In this document: piece by piece, positions 34,502 through 43,406 of the stretch
Layout: every line of letters begins with the position of its first letter
Numbering within the stretch: position 1 is the first letter of the stretch
Assembly (NCBI GenBank): GCA_027681045.1
Contig: JAQDCK010000007.1
Location: forward strand, 32,335 to 96,334
Length of the DNA: 64,000 nt
Direction of reading: 5' to 3'
DNA from: Lactobacillaceae bacterium AF64-9pH9TA
Lineage (GTDB): Bacteria > Bacillota > Bacilli > Lactobacillales > Lactobacillaceae
Position numbers and translations under genes: made by a program
Notes under the pieces: generated by a model
Databases searched by the model: none
What the model saw: only the letters and a program-made list of their open reading frames with translations
What the model was told of the DNA's origin: nothing

Positions 34502-35284
34502 TTACTTGTCATGAGCAAGTAAATATTTCCGAACCGCCTGGGCGGTTGCCTGCTGCTGGGCCTTTCTGGAGATGGTTGCCTGACCGTCCCCTTTTTGCAA
34601 GCCGTAATTGCCAAACTGGGCGTGGTTGCCGCCCTTGATAACCTGCTTAGTGTAGTCTTTTGGCAAGTACTGGGGATTCTTTTGCAGCATCTTCGTATTT
34701 CCATCTTTTGACCCATAGATACTGAGCACGGAAAAATTAGCCGCGTGCAGGTCCTTGGTTGGGTAGCCGGCCAGCATGATCAAACCCCGGTAGTCCTTCA
34801 AGTGGTCCGCGCTATAGCGCGCTGCCATGGCCGCTCCCAGCGAGTGACCCGACATGTACCAGTTTTGGTAGTGGTAGCTAGCCCGGATCTTGTCTGCCTT
34901 GTTGAGACCGAAGAAGGCCATGTGCAGGGGCATGGCGACTAAGAAAACATCCGCGTCCTGGCTGGCGATTTGCTTCAAGAGGGGCGCATAGGCGTTAGTT
35001 TCAACTTTCGCTCCCGGGTAAAAAATAATGGCATTCTTCTTTGCAGGCCCGTCAAACAGGTAGCCTTCAGCTGTCTGCTTGACCTTAACTGTCCGGCTGC
35101 TCTTCATCGCCTGCTGGGCCGTCTTGTCAGCATGATAGTAATTGCCAAAATACAGACCAAAGGCGAGCAGCAAGGCGGCTAAAACCCCCGCCAAAGCCAG
35201 CAGTCCTTTTTGCTTCTTGGACATCTTATTCTTTTCTTTCTTTTGCTTTTTCTGTTTCTCTGTTTTTTCTTGTTTCTTTTCCAA
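34502..35284 (-). CDS. Membrane-anchored alpha/beta hydrolase
   Basis: 260 residues: a very lysine-rich cytoplasmic head (first 26 residues), one membrane helix (LLALAGVLAALLLAFGLYFG), then an extracytoplasmic alpha/beta-hydrolase domain. Catalytic triad candidates are Ser in MSGHSLGAAMA, Asp in IYGSKDGNT, His in IKGGNHAQFG. Similar proteins are annotated as putative esterases or carboxymethylenebutenolidase-like hydrolases. Start is TTG, 12 bases after AAGGAG; an ATG 20 codons later is possible. Substrate unknown. Flanked by terminators on both sides. Confidence 0.8.
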   Translation of the reverse strand: MEKKQEKTEKQKKQKKEKNKMSKKQKGLLALAGVLAALLLAFGLYFGNYYHADKTAQQAMKSSRTVKVKQTAEGYLFDGPAKKNAIIFYPGAKVETNAYAPLLKQIASQDADVFLVAMPLHMAFFGLNKADKIRASYHYQNWYMSGHSLGAAMAARYSADHLKDYRGLIMLAGYPTKDLHAANFSVLSIYGSKDGNTKMLQKNPQYLPKDYTKQVIKGGNHAQFGNYGLQKGDGQATISRKAQQQATAQAVRKYLLAHDK

Positions 35285-35334
35285 ACTTCCAAATTTCTCC
35301 TTGTCAGATTTATAGCCAGATTTTTATTTTAACA

Positions 35335-35371
35335 GAAAAAAACGGCGGCTCGTAGAGCCGTCGTTTTTCGC
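35335..35371. terminator. Terminator between the hydrolase and the 71-residue gene
   Basis: Stem AACGGCGGCTC / GAGCCGTCGTT (one mismatch), loop GTA, with A- and T-runs on either side. On the minus strand it ends the 71-residue gene. Confidence 0.85.
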
Positions 35372-35421
35372 CCCTTCCCCTCCCTTATGGGAAGCAAGAG
35401 GTCAGGAATGTAGGGAAAAGA

Positions 35422-35637
35422 TTATTTCTTAAGGTGTTCGTTGACAAATGCGATGATCTTGTCGTCAGAGTCGCTCATGAATGGAAGCATGGCTTCCTCA
35501 GTCTTGTCGGTGTCGTGGCCGTTTGACTCCATGAAGTAGTCCCAAAGGACATCTCTTACAGGGCTGTCTGAGTCACTCCAATCAAAAACTTCTTTCATTG
35601 AACGATCCAGCAAAGCTGTCTTAACAATTTCTGGCAT
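35422..35637 (-). CDS. Small acidic protein of unknown function
   Basis: A 71-residue acidic protein (EVFDWSDSDSPVRDVLWDYF, EEAMLPFMSDSDDKIIAFVN) with no membrane segment or cysteine motif; probably helical. TAGGAGG lies 10 bases before the ATG. I do not recognise a family. It lies between sigH and the anchored hydrolase, each with its own signals, so context says little. Confidence 0.7.
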   Translation of the reverse strand: MPEIVKTALLDRSMKEVFDWSDSDSPVRDVLWDYFMESNGHDTDKTEEAMLPFMSDSDDKIIAFVNEHLKK

Positions 35638-35704
35638 TTTTGATTACCTCCTAAACAATTTTTTCACCCTACGCCTATATTATAATCCCATTTGGCTAAA
35701 ATGT

Positions 35705-36274
35705 TTACGCACCTATCCGCAATTTTAGCTTGATTTTTTCCTTCACCCGGTATTTGGCCCGTCTGAGCCCCATCTCATTGACCTGGTACTGGCGCTTGAT
35801 CTCCCCGGCCTGCTTATAGCCCAGTTCCAAAAGCAATTCTTCCAATTCCAGCATGCTCAAGGACTCAACCAAATCCTGCCAGTCCAAAACAGGCGCCGGC
35901 GGACTCGCGATCAAGCAGGAAGCCTGCTCAAGTTCAGGGGCCACGTCTTCCCAGTAGACCTGGTCACTGGCGGCCAGGCGCTTTTTTCGCTTGCCCCGTC
36001 TGATCAAGTTGATGGCCCGGTTGTGCAGGCTGACCTTGTAGAAGCCGACAAAAGGCTTCCCCTGCTTTAAGTCAAAGCGCTTGGCCGTCTTATAACAGAG
36101 GATCAAGGCCTCCTGCTCCCAGTCCTGGCTGTCATATAGCTCCACAAAATACTGCTTGATGGTACCGCCGATCACAGGCAGGCAGCTGTAATACAGTTCT
36201 TTAAGGGCCTGCTCATCGTCATCTTTTTGAATCCGCCTGATCAGCAGGCGCTCTCTTTCCTTTGTCAATCCCAT
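35705..36274 (-). CDS. sigH: SigH/ComX-type alternative sigma factor
   Basis: A 189-residue sigma-70-family protein in the sigH position downstream of rlmB. Region 2 shows YDSQDWEQEALILCYKTAKRFD and PFVGFYKVSLHNRAINLIRRG; region 4 is the C-terminal part (LELEELLLELGYKQAGEIKRQYQV). I choose the ATG at 36274 with AAAGGG nine bases upstream. In streptococci and some lactobacilli this sigma factor drives competence genes; whether it is active here is unknown. No frameshift is visible. Confidence 0.8.
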   Translation of the reverse strand: MGLTKERERLLIRRIQKDDDEQALKELYYSCLPVIGGTIKQYFVELYDSQDWEQEALILCYKTAKRFDLKQGKPFVGFYKVSLHNRAINLIRRGKRKKRLAASDQVYWEDVAPELEQASCLIASPPAPVLDWQDLVESLSMLELEELLLELGYKQAGEIKRQYQVNEMGLRRAKYRVKEKIKLKLRIGA

Positions 36275-36385
36275 TATAAAAAGCCCTTTCATTCTGTTTG
36301 CCCACAGAATAAAGGACTTTTTACCTTGACATAATCGAACCACTGTTTGATTCAATCACTTTTCTTGAACTGTAAACGATTTGCT

Positions 36386-37135
36386 TTACAAAGGGTGGCG
36401 GCTGTTAAAGGCCTGGTAGAGCAGGACCCCGGTTGCTACTGAAGCATTGAGGGATTGGACATGGCCAATCATCGGGATGGTCAGGGTCTGGTCCATTTGC
36501 TTAAGAAGAAGCGGGGAGATCCCCTTGCCTTCATTACCGATAACTAAAACGGTCTTGCCATTGGCGTTCCACTTCCGGTAGTCATCGCCTTCCATAGCCG
36601 TCCCGAAGATCCAGTAGCCCCGGTCCTTCAAGGCCTGGCAGGTTTGAACCAGGTTGTTCACCCGGGCAACTGGCACGTGGTCGATGGCCCCGGTTGATGT
36701 CTTCGCTACCACGCTGGTCAAGCCGCTGGCCCGGCGCTTAGGGATGATCACCCCGCTGACCCCGGTCGCGTCGGCGCTGCGGAGGATGGAGCCCAGGTTG
36801 TGGGGGTCTTCAATATTATCCAGCATGAGCAAAAGCGGAGCATCTTCCTGGTCCAGTTTGTCCAGAAGCTGGTCAAAGTCGGCGTATTCAAAAGAAGCAA
36901 CAGCCAAAACCAGGCCCTGGTGGTTTTCCCCGCCAGTCAGCTTGTCCAGCTTGTTTTTCGGCACCCGCTGGATGATCAAATGCTTCTTTTTGGCATAGCG
37001 GTAGACTTCTCTGGCAAAGTCCTCCTGAACCCCTTCAGCCAGGAAGACCTTGTTGATCTTTTCGCTGTCCTGGGTTTTCAAAAAGTCGATTCCGGCATGG
37101 CGGCCGAAGACAAAATCCTTGTTAGTTGAAGACAT
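36386..37135 (-). CDS. rlmB: 23S rRNA (guanosine2251-2'-O)-methyltransferase RlmB
   Basis: SPOUT-family 2'-O-methyltransferase. DFVFGRHAGIDFL opens the substrate-binding domain; the trefoil-knot motifs are LLLMLDNIEDPHNLGSILRSA, VLVIGNEGKGIS and the C-terminal IPMIGHVQSLNASVATGVLLY. Starting at the ATG at 37135 it has 249 residues and overlaps mrnC by 14 bases. Part of the cysS-mrnC-rlmB unit. Confidence 0.94.
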   Translation of the reverse strand: MSSTNKDFVFGRHAGIDFLKTQDSEKINKVFLAEGVQEDFAREVYRYAKKKHLIIQRVPKNKLDKLTGGENHQGLVLAVASFEYADFDQLLDKLDQEDAPLLLMLDNIEDPHNLGSILRSADATGVSGVIIPKRRASGLTSVVAKTSTGAIDHVPVARVNNLVQTCQALKDRGYWIFGTAMEGDDYRKWNANGKTVLVIGNEGKGISPLLLKQMDQTLTIPMIGHVQSLNASVATGVLLYQAFNSRHPL

Positions 37136-37565
37136 ATTCCCTTGTCCCTTCACTTTCCACCTCATCAATGCACCAGGCAATCAGTTCCTTGACCCTGCCT
37201 TCTTCACCGGCCAGGTCCAGGTAGCCAAAAACTGCCTCAAAGCCAGTTGACATTTCATACGTGGCCAGGCTAGTGTTTTTGGCCTTGGTATGGGTCTTGG
37301 CATTTCTGCCCCGCCGGTAGGCCGTCTCTTCTTCTTCGGTCAAAAAGCCGGTATCCAGCATTTTGGCAATTAGGCCAGCCTGGGCCTTGGCTGAGACATA
37401 GTGGGTTGCTGCTCTTTGCAAGTTCTGCGGCTTCAGCATCCCGCCCTTGATCAAATGCCGGCGGATGGCGGCTTCATAGATCCCGTCGCCTAAGTAGGCC
37501 AGAGTCTGCCCGCTCAAGGTGTTGGGATCAATCTTCTTTTCAGTTAACTTCTGTGCTTTATTCAC
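37122..37565 (-). CDS. mrnC: Mini-ribonuclease III
   Basis: Dimeric RNase III-like enzyme lacking a dsRNA-binding domain, which matures 23S rRNA in Bacillus. [22 protein letters not shown] holds the catalytic Asp; [20 protein letters not shown] and [14 protein letters not shown] are the family's core. 147 residues. GTG start; overlaps the end of cysS by eight bases. Confidence 0.93.
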   Translation of the reverse strand: MNKAQKLTEKKIDPNTLSGQTLAYLGDGIYEAAIRRHLIKGGMLKPQNLQRAATHYVSAKAQAGLIAKMLDTGFLTEEEETAYRRGRNAKTHTKAKNTSLATYEMSTGFEAVFGYLDLAGEEGRVKELIAWCIDEVESEGTREYVFN

Positions 37566-38982
37566 GGCTCCACCTGGTTCCTTGCGGGGTATCCTTGAGG
37601 ACTACCCCCATTTCCTTAAGCTGGTCCCGGAGTTCGTCACTCTTGGCCCAGTCCTTGTTCTTTCTGGCTTCCGTCCGCTGGGCAACCAATTCCTCAATTA
37701 CGGCGTCATCATCGCCGGCTTTCTTAGCCAGGAGCTTGTCGACATCCAGGCCAAAGACGCTGAGCCAGGCAGCTAATTTTTCAGCAAAAAGCTGCAGACT
37801 CTCCTTGTCGGCTTTTTCAGCGTTGGCGTTAGAGTTGACGGCTGGCAAGGCTTCGTAGATGGCGGTCAAGGCGTTTTGCACGTTGAAGTCATCGTCCATG
37901 GCAGCTTCAAACTTGGCCGTAGTTTCAGCAACCAGCTTGGTCAGGTCTGGGTCCGGCAAGCTTTTTGTTTCGTCAGCCAGGCGGTAGTTGATCCCTTCCA
38001 GGGTGTTCTTGAAGCGGCCCAGGATGTTAGCGGCCTGCTCCAGGTTTTCTTCCGAGTAGTTGATCTGGCTTCTGTACTGGACGCTGGCCATGAAGAAGCG
38101 GAGAACCTGGGGATCAACGGTCTTTAAAATATCGTGGACGGTCACGAAATTGTGCAGGGACTTGGACATTTTTTCCTCATCCTTGCCCACGGTCACGAAG
38201 CCGTTGTGCAGCCAGTAGTTGACGAACTTCTTGCCCGTCTTGGCTTCACTTTGGGCGATTTCGTTTTCGTGGTGGGGGAATTCCAGGTCCTGCCCGCCCC
38301 CGTGGATGTCCAGGCTGTCACCTAAGTACTTGGTGGACATGACTGAGCATTCAATGTGCCAGCCAGGCCGGCCCTTGCCCCATGGGGAGTCCCAGGCGAT
38401 TTCGTCTGCGGCCTTCTGCCCCTTCCAGAGGGCAAAGTCGATTGGGTCTTCCTTGCGGCCTTGTTCTTCATCGTTTACGTGCTGGGAGGCCCCTTCTTCC
38501 AGCTGGTCGATGTTTTGGTCGCTCAAGTGCCCGTAGTCAGCGAACTTTTTAGCCCGGTAGTAGACGTCCCCGTCTGCTTCATAAGCGTAGCCCTTGTCGA
38601 TCAGGGTTTGGATGAAGTCGATGATGGCCGGGATTTCGTGGGTGGCCCGCGGGTGCAGAGTCGCTTCTTCGATGTTCAAGGCCCGGGTGTCTTCCAGGAA
38701 GGCCTGGATGTAGCGTTCAGCTAATTCCGGCACGGTCGTGCCTTCCGCCCGGGCTTCGTTGATCATCTTGTCATCGACGTCAGTAAAGTTGGAAACGTAG
38801 TTGACCTTGTAGCCCTTGTATTCAAAGTAGCGGCGGATGGTGTCAAAAGCGATGGCGCTTCTGGCGTTGCCGATGTGGATGTAGTTGTAGACCGTCGGCC
38901 CGCAGACGTACATGCTGACCTGACCAGGAACCAGGGGTTTGAATTCTTCTTTCTGCCTAGTTAAAGTGTTGAAAAGCTTCAC
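37558..38982 (-). CDS. cysS: Cysteinyl-tRNA synthetase
   Basis: Class I synthetase, 474 residues. [20 protein letters not shown] contains the zinc Cys and the HIGH-type motif; WHIECSVMS and [15 protein letters not shown] carry the other zinc ligands; KMSKS is intact ([11 protein letters not shown]). It is first of cysS-mrnC-rlmB on the minus strand. No T-box-like leader is evident in the short 140-bp upstream gap. Confidence 0.98.
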   Translation of the reverse strand: MKLFNTLTRQKEEFKPLVPGQVSMYVCGPTVYNYIHIGNARSAIAFDTIRRYFEYKGYKVNYVSNFTDVDDKMINEARAEGTTVPELAERYIQAFLEDTRALNIEEATLHPRATHEIPAIIDFIQTLIDKGYAYEADGDVYYRAKKFADYGHLSDQNIDQLEEGASQHVNDEEQGRKEDPIDFALWKGQKAADEIAWDSPWGKGRPGWHIECSVMSTKYLGDSLDIHGGGQDLEFPHHENEIAQSEAKTGKKFVNYWLHNGFVTVGKDEEKMSKSLHNFVTVHDILKTVDPQVLRFFMASVQYRSQINYSEENLEQAANILGRFKNTLEGINYRLADETKSLPDPDLTKLVAETTAKFEAAMDDDFNVQNALTAIYEALPAVNSNANAEKADKESLQLFAEKLAAWLSVFGLDVDKLLAKKAGDDDAVIEELVAQRTEARKNKDWAKSDELRDQLKEMGVVLKDTPQGTRWSRE

Positions 38983-39050
38983 GATATTTTCCTGCTTTCT
39001 TTAAGAAGTTTTTCTTACCTGCAATAATTCAGTACTTAACACTCTACATT

Positions 39051-39080
39051 TTAACAGACAATCACCGCCTGTGGTAAAAT
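39051..39080 (+). promoter_or_regulatory. Promoter of a Nudix hydrolase gene
   Basis: TTAACA (39051-39056) and TAAAAT (39075-39080, preceded by TGG) are 18 bp apart. Transcription would begin near 39087, which supports the ATG at 39125 and excludes upstream in-frame starts. Confidence 0.55.
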
Positions 39081-39124
39081 CTGAGGAAACAGAGAGAAAC
39101 AGAAAAAATAGAGAGAGGAGAATA

Positions 39125-39691
39125 ATGACTTTACTGACTGATTTACAAAATTACCACCCTTTTAACGAGCAAGAAGCAGCGGACGTCAAAGAGATGATCT
39201 ACCGGCTGGAGACCGGGGAAGAACTGTTCTTGCGGTCCAATTTGGCCGAGCACTTTACGGCTTCAGCCTGGGTCGTCAACCCGGCCCGGGACAAAGTCTT
39301 GATGGCCTACCACCGGATCTACGACTCCTGGGCCTGGCTGGGCGGACACGCGGACGGCGACCGGGACCTTTTGCATGTGGCTTTAAAAGAAGTCGCGGAA
39401 GAAAGCGGAGTTAAAGCAACTCCAGTCACTGACCAGATCTACTCAGTTGAGATTTTAACTGTGGACGGTCATGAGAAAAAAGGCAAATACGTTCCGTCGC
39501 ACCTGCACTTAAACGTGACCTATCTCTTGGAAGCAGACGACAGCTTGCCTATCCGGCCTAAAGAAGATGAAAACAAGGCTGTTGCCTGGTTTGGCTTGGA
39601 TGAAGCCCTGGAAAAGTCAACTGAGCCCTGGTTTGTCGACCGGATCTACTCCAAGCTGAACGCCAAACTCCAGGACTATCCGGCAAAGTAA
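39125..39691 (+). CDS. Nudix hydrolase
   Basis: A 188-residue Nudix-fold protein; GAGGAG lies four to five bases before the ATG. The box reads GGHADGDRDLLHVALKEVAEESGV, a diverged form: the EE of the REUXEE core is present, but the Arg is Lys and the first Glu is replaced. N-terminal segment MTLLTDLQNYHPFNEQEAAD is shared with lactobacillar Nudix proteins of unassigned substrate. Monocistronic with its own promoter. Confidence 0.85.
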   Translation: MTLLTDLQNYHPFNEQEAADVKEMIYRLETGEELFLRSNLAEHFTASAWVVNPARDKVLMAYHRIYDSWAWLGGHADGDRDLLHVALKEVAEESGVKATPVTDQIYSVEILTVDGHEKKGKYVPSHLHLNVTYLLEADDSLPIRPKEDENKAVAWFGLDEALEKSTEPWFVDRIYSKLNAKLQDYPAK

Positions 39692-39799
39692 ATAGAAAAA
39701 GGCAAATTTTTTCAAAAAGCAGCTTGACAGAAGCCTATTTTCCTTTTAAGATTACATTAATTAAAAATTAAAGCAATTTAAGAAAAGTATCGATTAGAA

Positions 39800-40088
39800 G
39801 AGTAACCAGGTCCGGCTTTTTCCAGAGAGCTCAAGTTGGTGCGATTGAGCAAAAGCTACCTGGCGAAACACATCTAAGAACTGGTTGGCCGAAATAAAGT
39901 AGGCCTTCCCGCTAGCGAGCGTTACCACGGCTGCCCTGGCTGTTCCTGGAGACTGGCCTTCTTTGCCCTTTCTGGTGACTAGTCAGCGGCAGTGTAAGGT
40001 CAGTTGCCGTGAGACAGCTGATGAAATGAAGTGGGACCACGACTAACAATCGTCTTCAAGGAAGCAATTCCTTGAGGGCGATTTTTTC
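39800..40088 (+). promoter_or_regulatory. T-box riboswitch leader
   Basis: Stem I begins near 39800 (AACCAG at 39804-39809 pairs with CTGGTT downstream), with the typical AGAGAGCTC...TTGGTG...GAGC arm. The T-box sequence is TGGGACCACG at 40032-40041 (consensus TGGNACCNCG). A terminator follows: 15-bp stem 40049-40063 / 40068-40082, loop GCAA, T-run to 40087. Uncharged tRNA would bind the leader and favour the antiterminator. I could not assign the specifier codon with confidence. The regulated genes are a peptide-binding lipoprotein and a dipeptidase, through a short peptide ORF. Confidence 0.85.
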
Positions 40089-40169
40089 TTTCTCTCCGTT
40101 TCTTGTTCTTTCTTTTTTAATCTTTCTTTTTCCGCCAGCTTTAAAAATGATTTTATAAAGGAGTCCGCC

Positions 40170-40241
40170 ATGAAAGAGTCAAACATGTTCAAAAACACCC
40201 CGTCTGCCTTAAGTGGCCGACATCCCCTCGCTGCTTTTTAA
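40170..40241 (+). CDS. Putative 23-residue leader peptide
   Basis: A 23-codon ORF (begins MKESNMFKNT, ends HPLAAF, stop TAA) between the T-box terminator and the lipoprotein gene. AAAGGAG lies seven bases before the ATG, an unusually good site for such a short frame. It ends about 60 bases before the lipoprotein start. It may be a translated leader or chance; no family is known to me. Confidence 0.4.
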   Translation: MKESNMFKNTPSALSGRHPLAAF

Positions 40242-40301
40242 AAAAGAAAACAAGTTAGTTCTAGATCAATTAAATTTTTAGAAAACACCGAGGAAAAGAT
40301 C

Positions 40302-41921
40302 ATGAAAAAATCAGCCATCATCACTTTAGCCCTGTCCGCCAGCCTGCTTTCCGCCTGCTCCAACACCTCTGCCAGCAGCTCAAAGGCCAAGCAAGTCTTA
40401 AACTGGTTCTCCGCCGGAGAAATCTCCACCATGGATCCCGCTTTAAACAATGACGTCTACGGCGGCGAGCAGCTGGACGCTACCATGGAAGGCCTGGTCC
40501 GCCTGGGCAACAACTCCAAGGTCCTACCCGGCATCGCCAAGTCCTGGAAGGAAAGCAAGGACGGAATGACCTGGACCTTTAAGCTTAGGAAAAATGCCAA
40601 GTGGTCCAACGGGGAAGACCTGACGGCCAAGGACTTCGTCTACGCCTGGCGCCGGCAGGTCAACCCTAAGACTGCCTCAACCCAGTCCAACAAGTACTCC
40701 GGCATCAAGAACGCTGACGCCATCGTTGCCTCCAAAAAGCCCGTCTCCAGCTTAGGCATCAAGGCCGTGGGCAAGTACAAGCTGGTCGTGACCCTGGAAA
40801 GAAAGATCCCTTACTTCCAGCTCCTTTTAGCCGGCTCAGCCTTTGCCCCGCAAAAGCAGAAGTTCATTGAAAAAGCTGGCAAAAAATACGGCACGGCCGC
40901 TAAATACACCCTCTCAGACGGGCCATTTGTCATGAAGGGCTGGACCGGGTCCAACCTGACCTGGAAGCTGGTCAAGAACAAGTACTACTGGGACAAGAAG
41001 AATGTCAAGCTGACCAAGATCAACTTCAGCGTACAAAAGTCCCAAAGCACCTCCTACAACCTCTACCAGGCCGGCAAACTGGACATGACCACCCTGTCCG
41101 CTTCCCAAAGCAAGAGTCTCAAAAACCAAAAGGGCTGGCAGATCAAGAAGAGCAACCGGACCCAGTACCTCATGTACAACTTCAAGACTGACAAGAACTT
41201 GCGAAATGTCAACCTCCGCCGGGCCATCGCCGCTGCGATCAACAAGGAATCTCTAGCCAAGACCCTGAACCTGGCTGACATCGCCGCTACTTCTTTAACC
41301 CCAAGCGGGATCACTGACCCGATTAGCGGCAAGGAATTCAGCAAGGAAGTCGTAACCAAAGAGACCCAGGCTATCCAGTCCGGGACTAAGGCCCAGGCTA
41401 AGGCTTACTACAAGAAGGCTTTGAAGGAGCTGGGCAAAAAGCAGATCACCATCAAGCTTTTAGGCGATGACACTGATGACGCCAAGAAAACCACGGAATT
41501 TATCCAAAGCGCCCTGGAAAGCAGCCTGGGCATGAAGGTCGAAGTCACCAACATGCCATTCAAGAACCGCTTTGCCAGAGAAGAGGCCGGCGACTTTGAC
41601 GTCATCTTGGACGGCTGGAGCGGGGATTACGCTGACCCGAACACCTTCCTGGAAATGTTCCAAAAGACCAACGTCAACAACTACGGGGCCTGGGAAAACA
41701 CGGCCTACAACAAGGCCATGGAAACTTCCAAGACCACGACTTCAAGCAAGAAGCGCTGGGCAGAACTGGTCAAGGCTGAACGCATCCTCCTCACCCAGCA
41801 GGGCGTGACCCCGCTTTACTACGGCAACACCGCGACCTTGATCAACCCGAAGGTTAAGAACATCACCCTCAAAGGCGCAGGCCTTGCTTACAACTTCAAG
41901 GCTGCTTACATCAGCAAGTAA
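40302..41921 (+). CDS. Oligopeptide-binding lipoprotein (family 5), T-box controlled
   Basis: Extracytoplasmic solute-binding protein, 539 residues. Lipobox LSAC ends the signal peptide (MKKSAIITLALSASLLSAC), followed by a Ser/Ala linker. LRKNAKWSNGEDLTAKDFVYAWRR is the family 5 signature; LRRAIAAAINKESLAKTL and DGWSGDYADPNTFLEMF are typical of OppA/DtpA. No permease or ATPase genes follow, so it must share a transporter encoded elsewhere. It forms an operon with a PepV-like dipeptidase 21 bp downstream. A paralogue of equal length is at 49433. Confidence 0.9.
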   Translation: MKKSAIITLALSASLLSACSNTSASSSKAKQVLNWFSAGEISTMDPALNNDVYGGEQLDATMEGLVRLGNNSKVLPGIAKSWKESKDGMTWTFKLRKNAKWSNGEDLTAKDFVYAWRRQVNPKTASTQSNKYSGIKNADAIVASKKPVSSLGIKAVGKYKLVVTLERKIPYFQLLLAGSAFAPQKQKFIEKAGKKYGTAAKYTLSDGPFVMKGWTGSNLTWKLVKNKYYWDKKNVKLTKINFSVQKSQSTSYNLYQAGKLDMTTLSASQSKSLKNQKGWQIKKSNRTQYLMYNFKTDKNLRNVNLRRAIAAAINKESLAKTLNLADIAATSLTPSGITDPISGKEFSKEVVTKETQAIQSGTKAQAKAYYKKALKELGKKQITIKLLGDDTDDAKKTTEFIQSALESSLGMKVEVTNMPFKNRFAREEAGDFDVILDGWSGDYADPNTFLEMFQKTNVNNYGAWENTAYNKAMETSKTTTSSKKRWAELVKAERILLTQQGVTPLYYGNTATLINPKVKNITLKGAGLAYNFKAAYISK

Positions 41922-41942
41922 TTAACTACTAAGGAGCATAAG

Positions 41943-43361
41943 ATGACTTTTCCCTACCAAGAATTCGCCCGTGAAAAAATGCCAGCCCTCCTGGCTGACT
42001 TAAAAGACCTGATCGCCATCGACTCTGTCCGCAACATGGACCTGGCGACTCTTGAGTTTCCAGTAGGACCTGGTCCGGTCAAGGCCTTGGAGAAATTCCT
42101 GGCTCTGGCTGACCGGGATGGCTTTCAAACCGAAAACATCGACAACTATGCCGGGGTCGTCACTTTTGGCCAAGGCGACCAGGAATTAGGCGTGGCCGTC
42201 CACGTCGACGTTGTCCCGCCAGATGAAGGCTGGAGCCAGGATCCCTTTACCCCCTGGGTCAAAGACGGCAGAGTCTTCGGCCGGGGAGCAAGCGACAACA
42301 AGGGCCCGGCCTTAGCCGCCTACTACGCCCTTCTGGCTTTAAAAGAAGCAGGTTTTCAGCCGAAAAAGAGGATTTCCTTGATTATCGGCACTGACGAAGA
42401 AACCGACTGGGTGGGGATGAAGTACTACCTCCAAAAACGCCCGGCTCCTGACTGGGTCTTCTCCCCCGACTCCTCTTTTCCGATCGTGACTGGCCAGGCA
42501 GGTCTGGCGGTTTTGAAGACAGTTTTTATTGGCAAGGAAGCTACTGGCTTAGTCCTTGAGTCCTTCACTGCCGGCCAGGCCACTAACATGATTCCCGCCG
42601 CCGCGACCGCCGTCGTCTCTGGCGAGAATCTTGAGAAAATTGCGGCAGCTTTCCCGGACTTTTTGGCCAAAAAATGCTTGACTGGGGAAATTAAAGAAAC
42701 AGCTGGCGAAAATGGTAATTGCTTAAAGATTAGTTTGGAAGGCGTCAGCGCCCACGCCTCTGTTCCCTGGGAAGGGAAAAATGGGGCCTGCCTCCTGGCA
42801 AGCTTTTTACGGGCCTTCCCTTTCACCGGCCGGGCTAAAAATTTCCTGGACTTTGCCGGTGACCTTGAGCTGGAGGACTACTACGGGGAAAAGATCGGGA
42901 TCGCCAATACTGACTCCGAGATGGGCAAGTCCATCAACTGTCCGGCCGTCTTCCGCTACCAAAAGGGCCAAGCCGAAGCCTGTATCAAGAGCGACATCCG
43001 CTACAGCCGGGGGACCAGCCCGGAAAAAATGTGCCAGCAGCTAAACGACAAGTTCGGCGCTTTTTCCAAAACAACCTTCCAGCCTTACCAGGACTTTGAA
43101 AAGCCCCACTTCGTTGCTAGCGACGACCCCTTCGTCAAGACCCTCCTTTCCGTCTACGAAAAGCAGACTGGCCAAGCCGGCAAGGCCATCATCTCCGCCG
43201 GGGCCAACTACGGCCGCTTCTTTAAAAATGGGGTTGGCTACGGACCTGCCTTCCCGGACAGCCTGGACACCGCCCATGCCATCGACGAATCCGTCAGCCT
43301 GGCTGAACTGGAAAAAAGCCTGGCCATCTACGCTGAAGCTATTTACGAACTGACCAAGTAG
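41943..43361 (+). CDS. PepV-like M20 dipeptidase
   Basis: Cytoplasmic zinc dipeptidase, 472 residues, close in length and pattern to PepV of L. delbrueckii. Metal ligands by alignment to PepV are H87 (AVHVDVVPP), D118 (GASDNKGP), E152/E153 (GTDEETDWVG), D176 (FSPDSSFP) and H445 (DTAHA). PepV has Asp-Asp at the bridging position where this protein has D118-N119. The family cleaves dipeptides with unsubstituted N-termini. Co-transcribed with a peptide-binding protein under a T-box, it fits import and hydrolysis of peptides for one amino acid. Probably a PepV paralogue rather than PepV itself. Confidence 0.87.
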   Translation: MTFPYQEFAREKMPALLADLKDLIAIDSVRNMDLATLEFPVGPGPVKALEKFLALADRDGFQTENIDNYAGVVTFGQGDQELGVAVHVDVVPPDEGWSQDPFTPWVKDGRVFGRGASDNKGPALAAYYALLALKEAGFQPKKRISLIIGTDEETDWVGMKYYLQKRPAPDWVFSPDSSFPIVTGQAGLAVLKTVFIGKEATGLVLESFTAGQATNMIPAAATAVVSGENLEKIAAAFPDFLAKKCLTGEIKETAGENGNCLKISLEGVSAHASVPWEGKNGACLLASFLRAFPFTGRAKNFLDFAGDLELEDYYGEKIGIANTDSEMGKSINCPAVFRYQKGQAEACIKSDIRYSRGTSPEKMCQQLNDKFGAFSKTTFQPYQDFEKPHFVASDDPFVKTLLSVYEKQTGQAGKAIISAGANYGRFFKNGVGYGPAFPDSLDTAHAIDESVSLAELEKSLAIYAEAIYELTK

Positions 43362-43368
43362 AAAATGT

Positions 43369-43405
43369 AAAAAGGACTTTTACCAAAAACAGGTAAAAGT
43401 CTTTT
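43369..43405. terminator. Bidirectional terminator before the LysR gene
   Basis: Stem GACTTTTACC / GGTAAAAGTC (43375-43384 / 43392-43401), flanked by A5G2 and T4. Almost identical in sequence to the hairpin at 45458-45494. Confidence 0.8.
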
Positions 43406-43406
43406 C

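Larger units (their letters stand above)
39692..40301 (+). other. Long untranslated region before the peptide-binding protein gene
   Basis: 610 bp without a full gene. It holds the T-box leader and its terminator, a pyrimidine-rich stretch (40085-40140) and the 23-codon ORF. The first 110 bp after the Nudix gene are AT-rich and probably hold the promoter, for which no clear hexamer pair was seen. Confidence 0.7.

Noticed and set aside
39071..39124. Upstream start for the Nudix gene at 39125
   Set aside because: It lies within the -35/-10 promoter, upstream of the expected transcription start.
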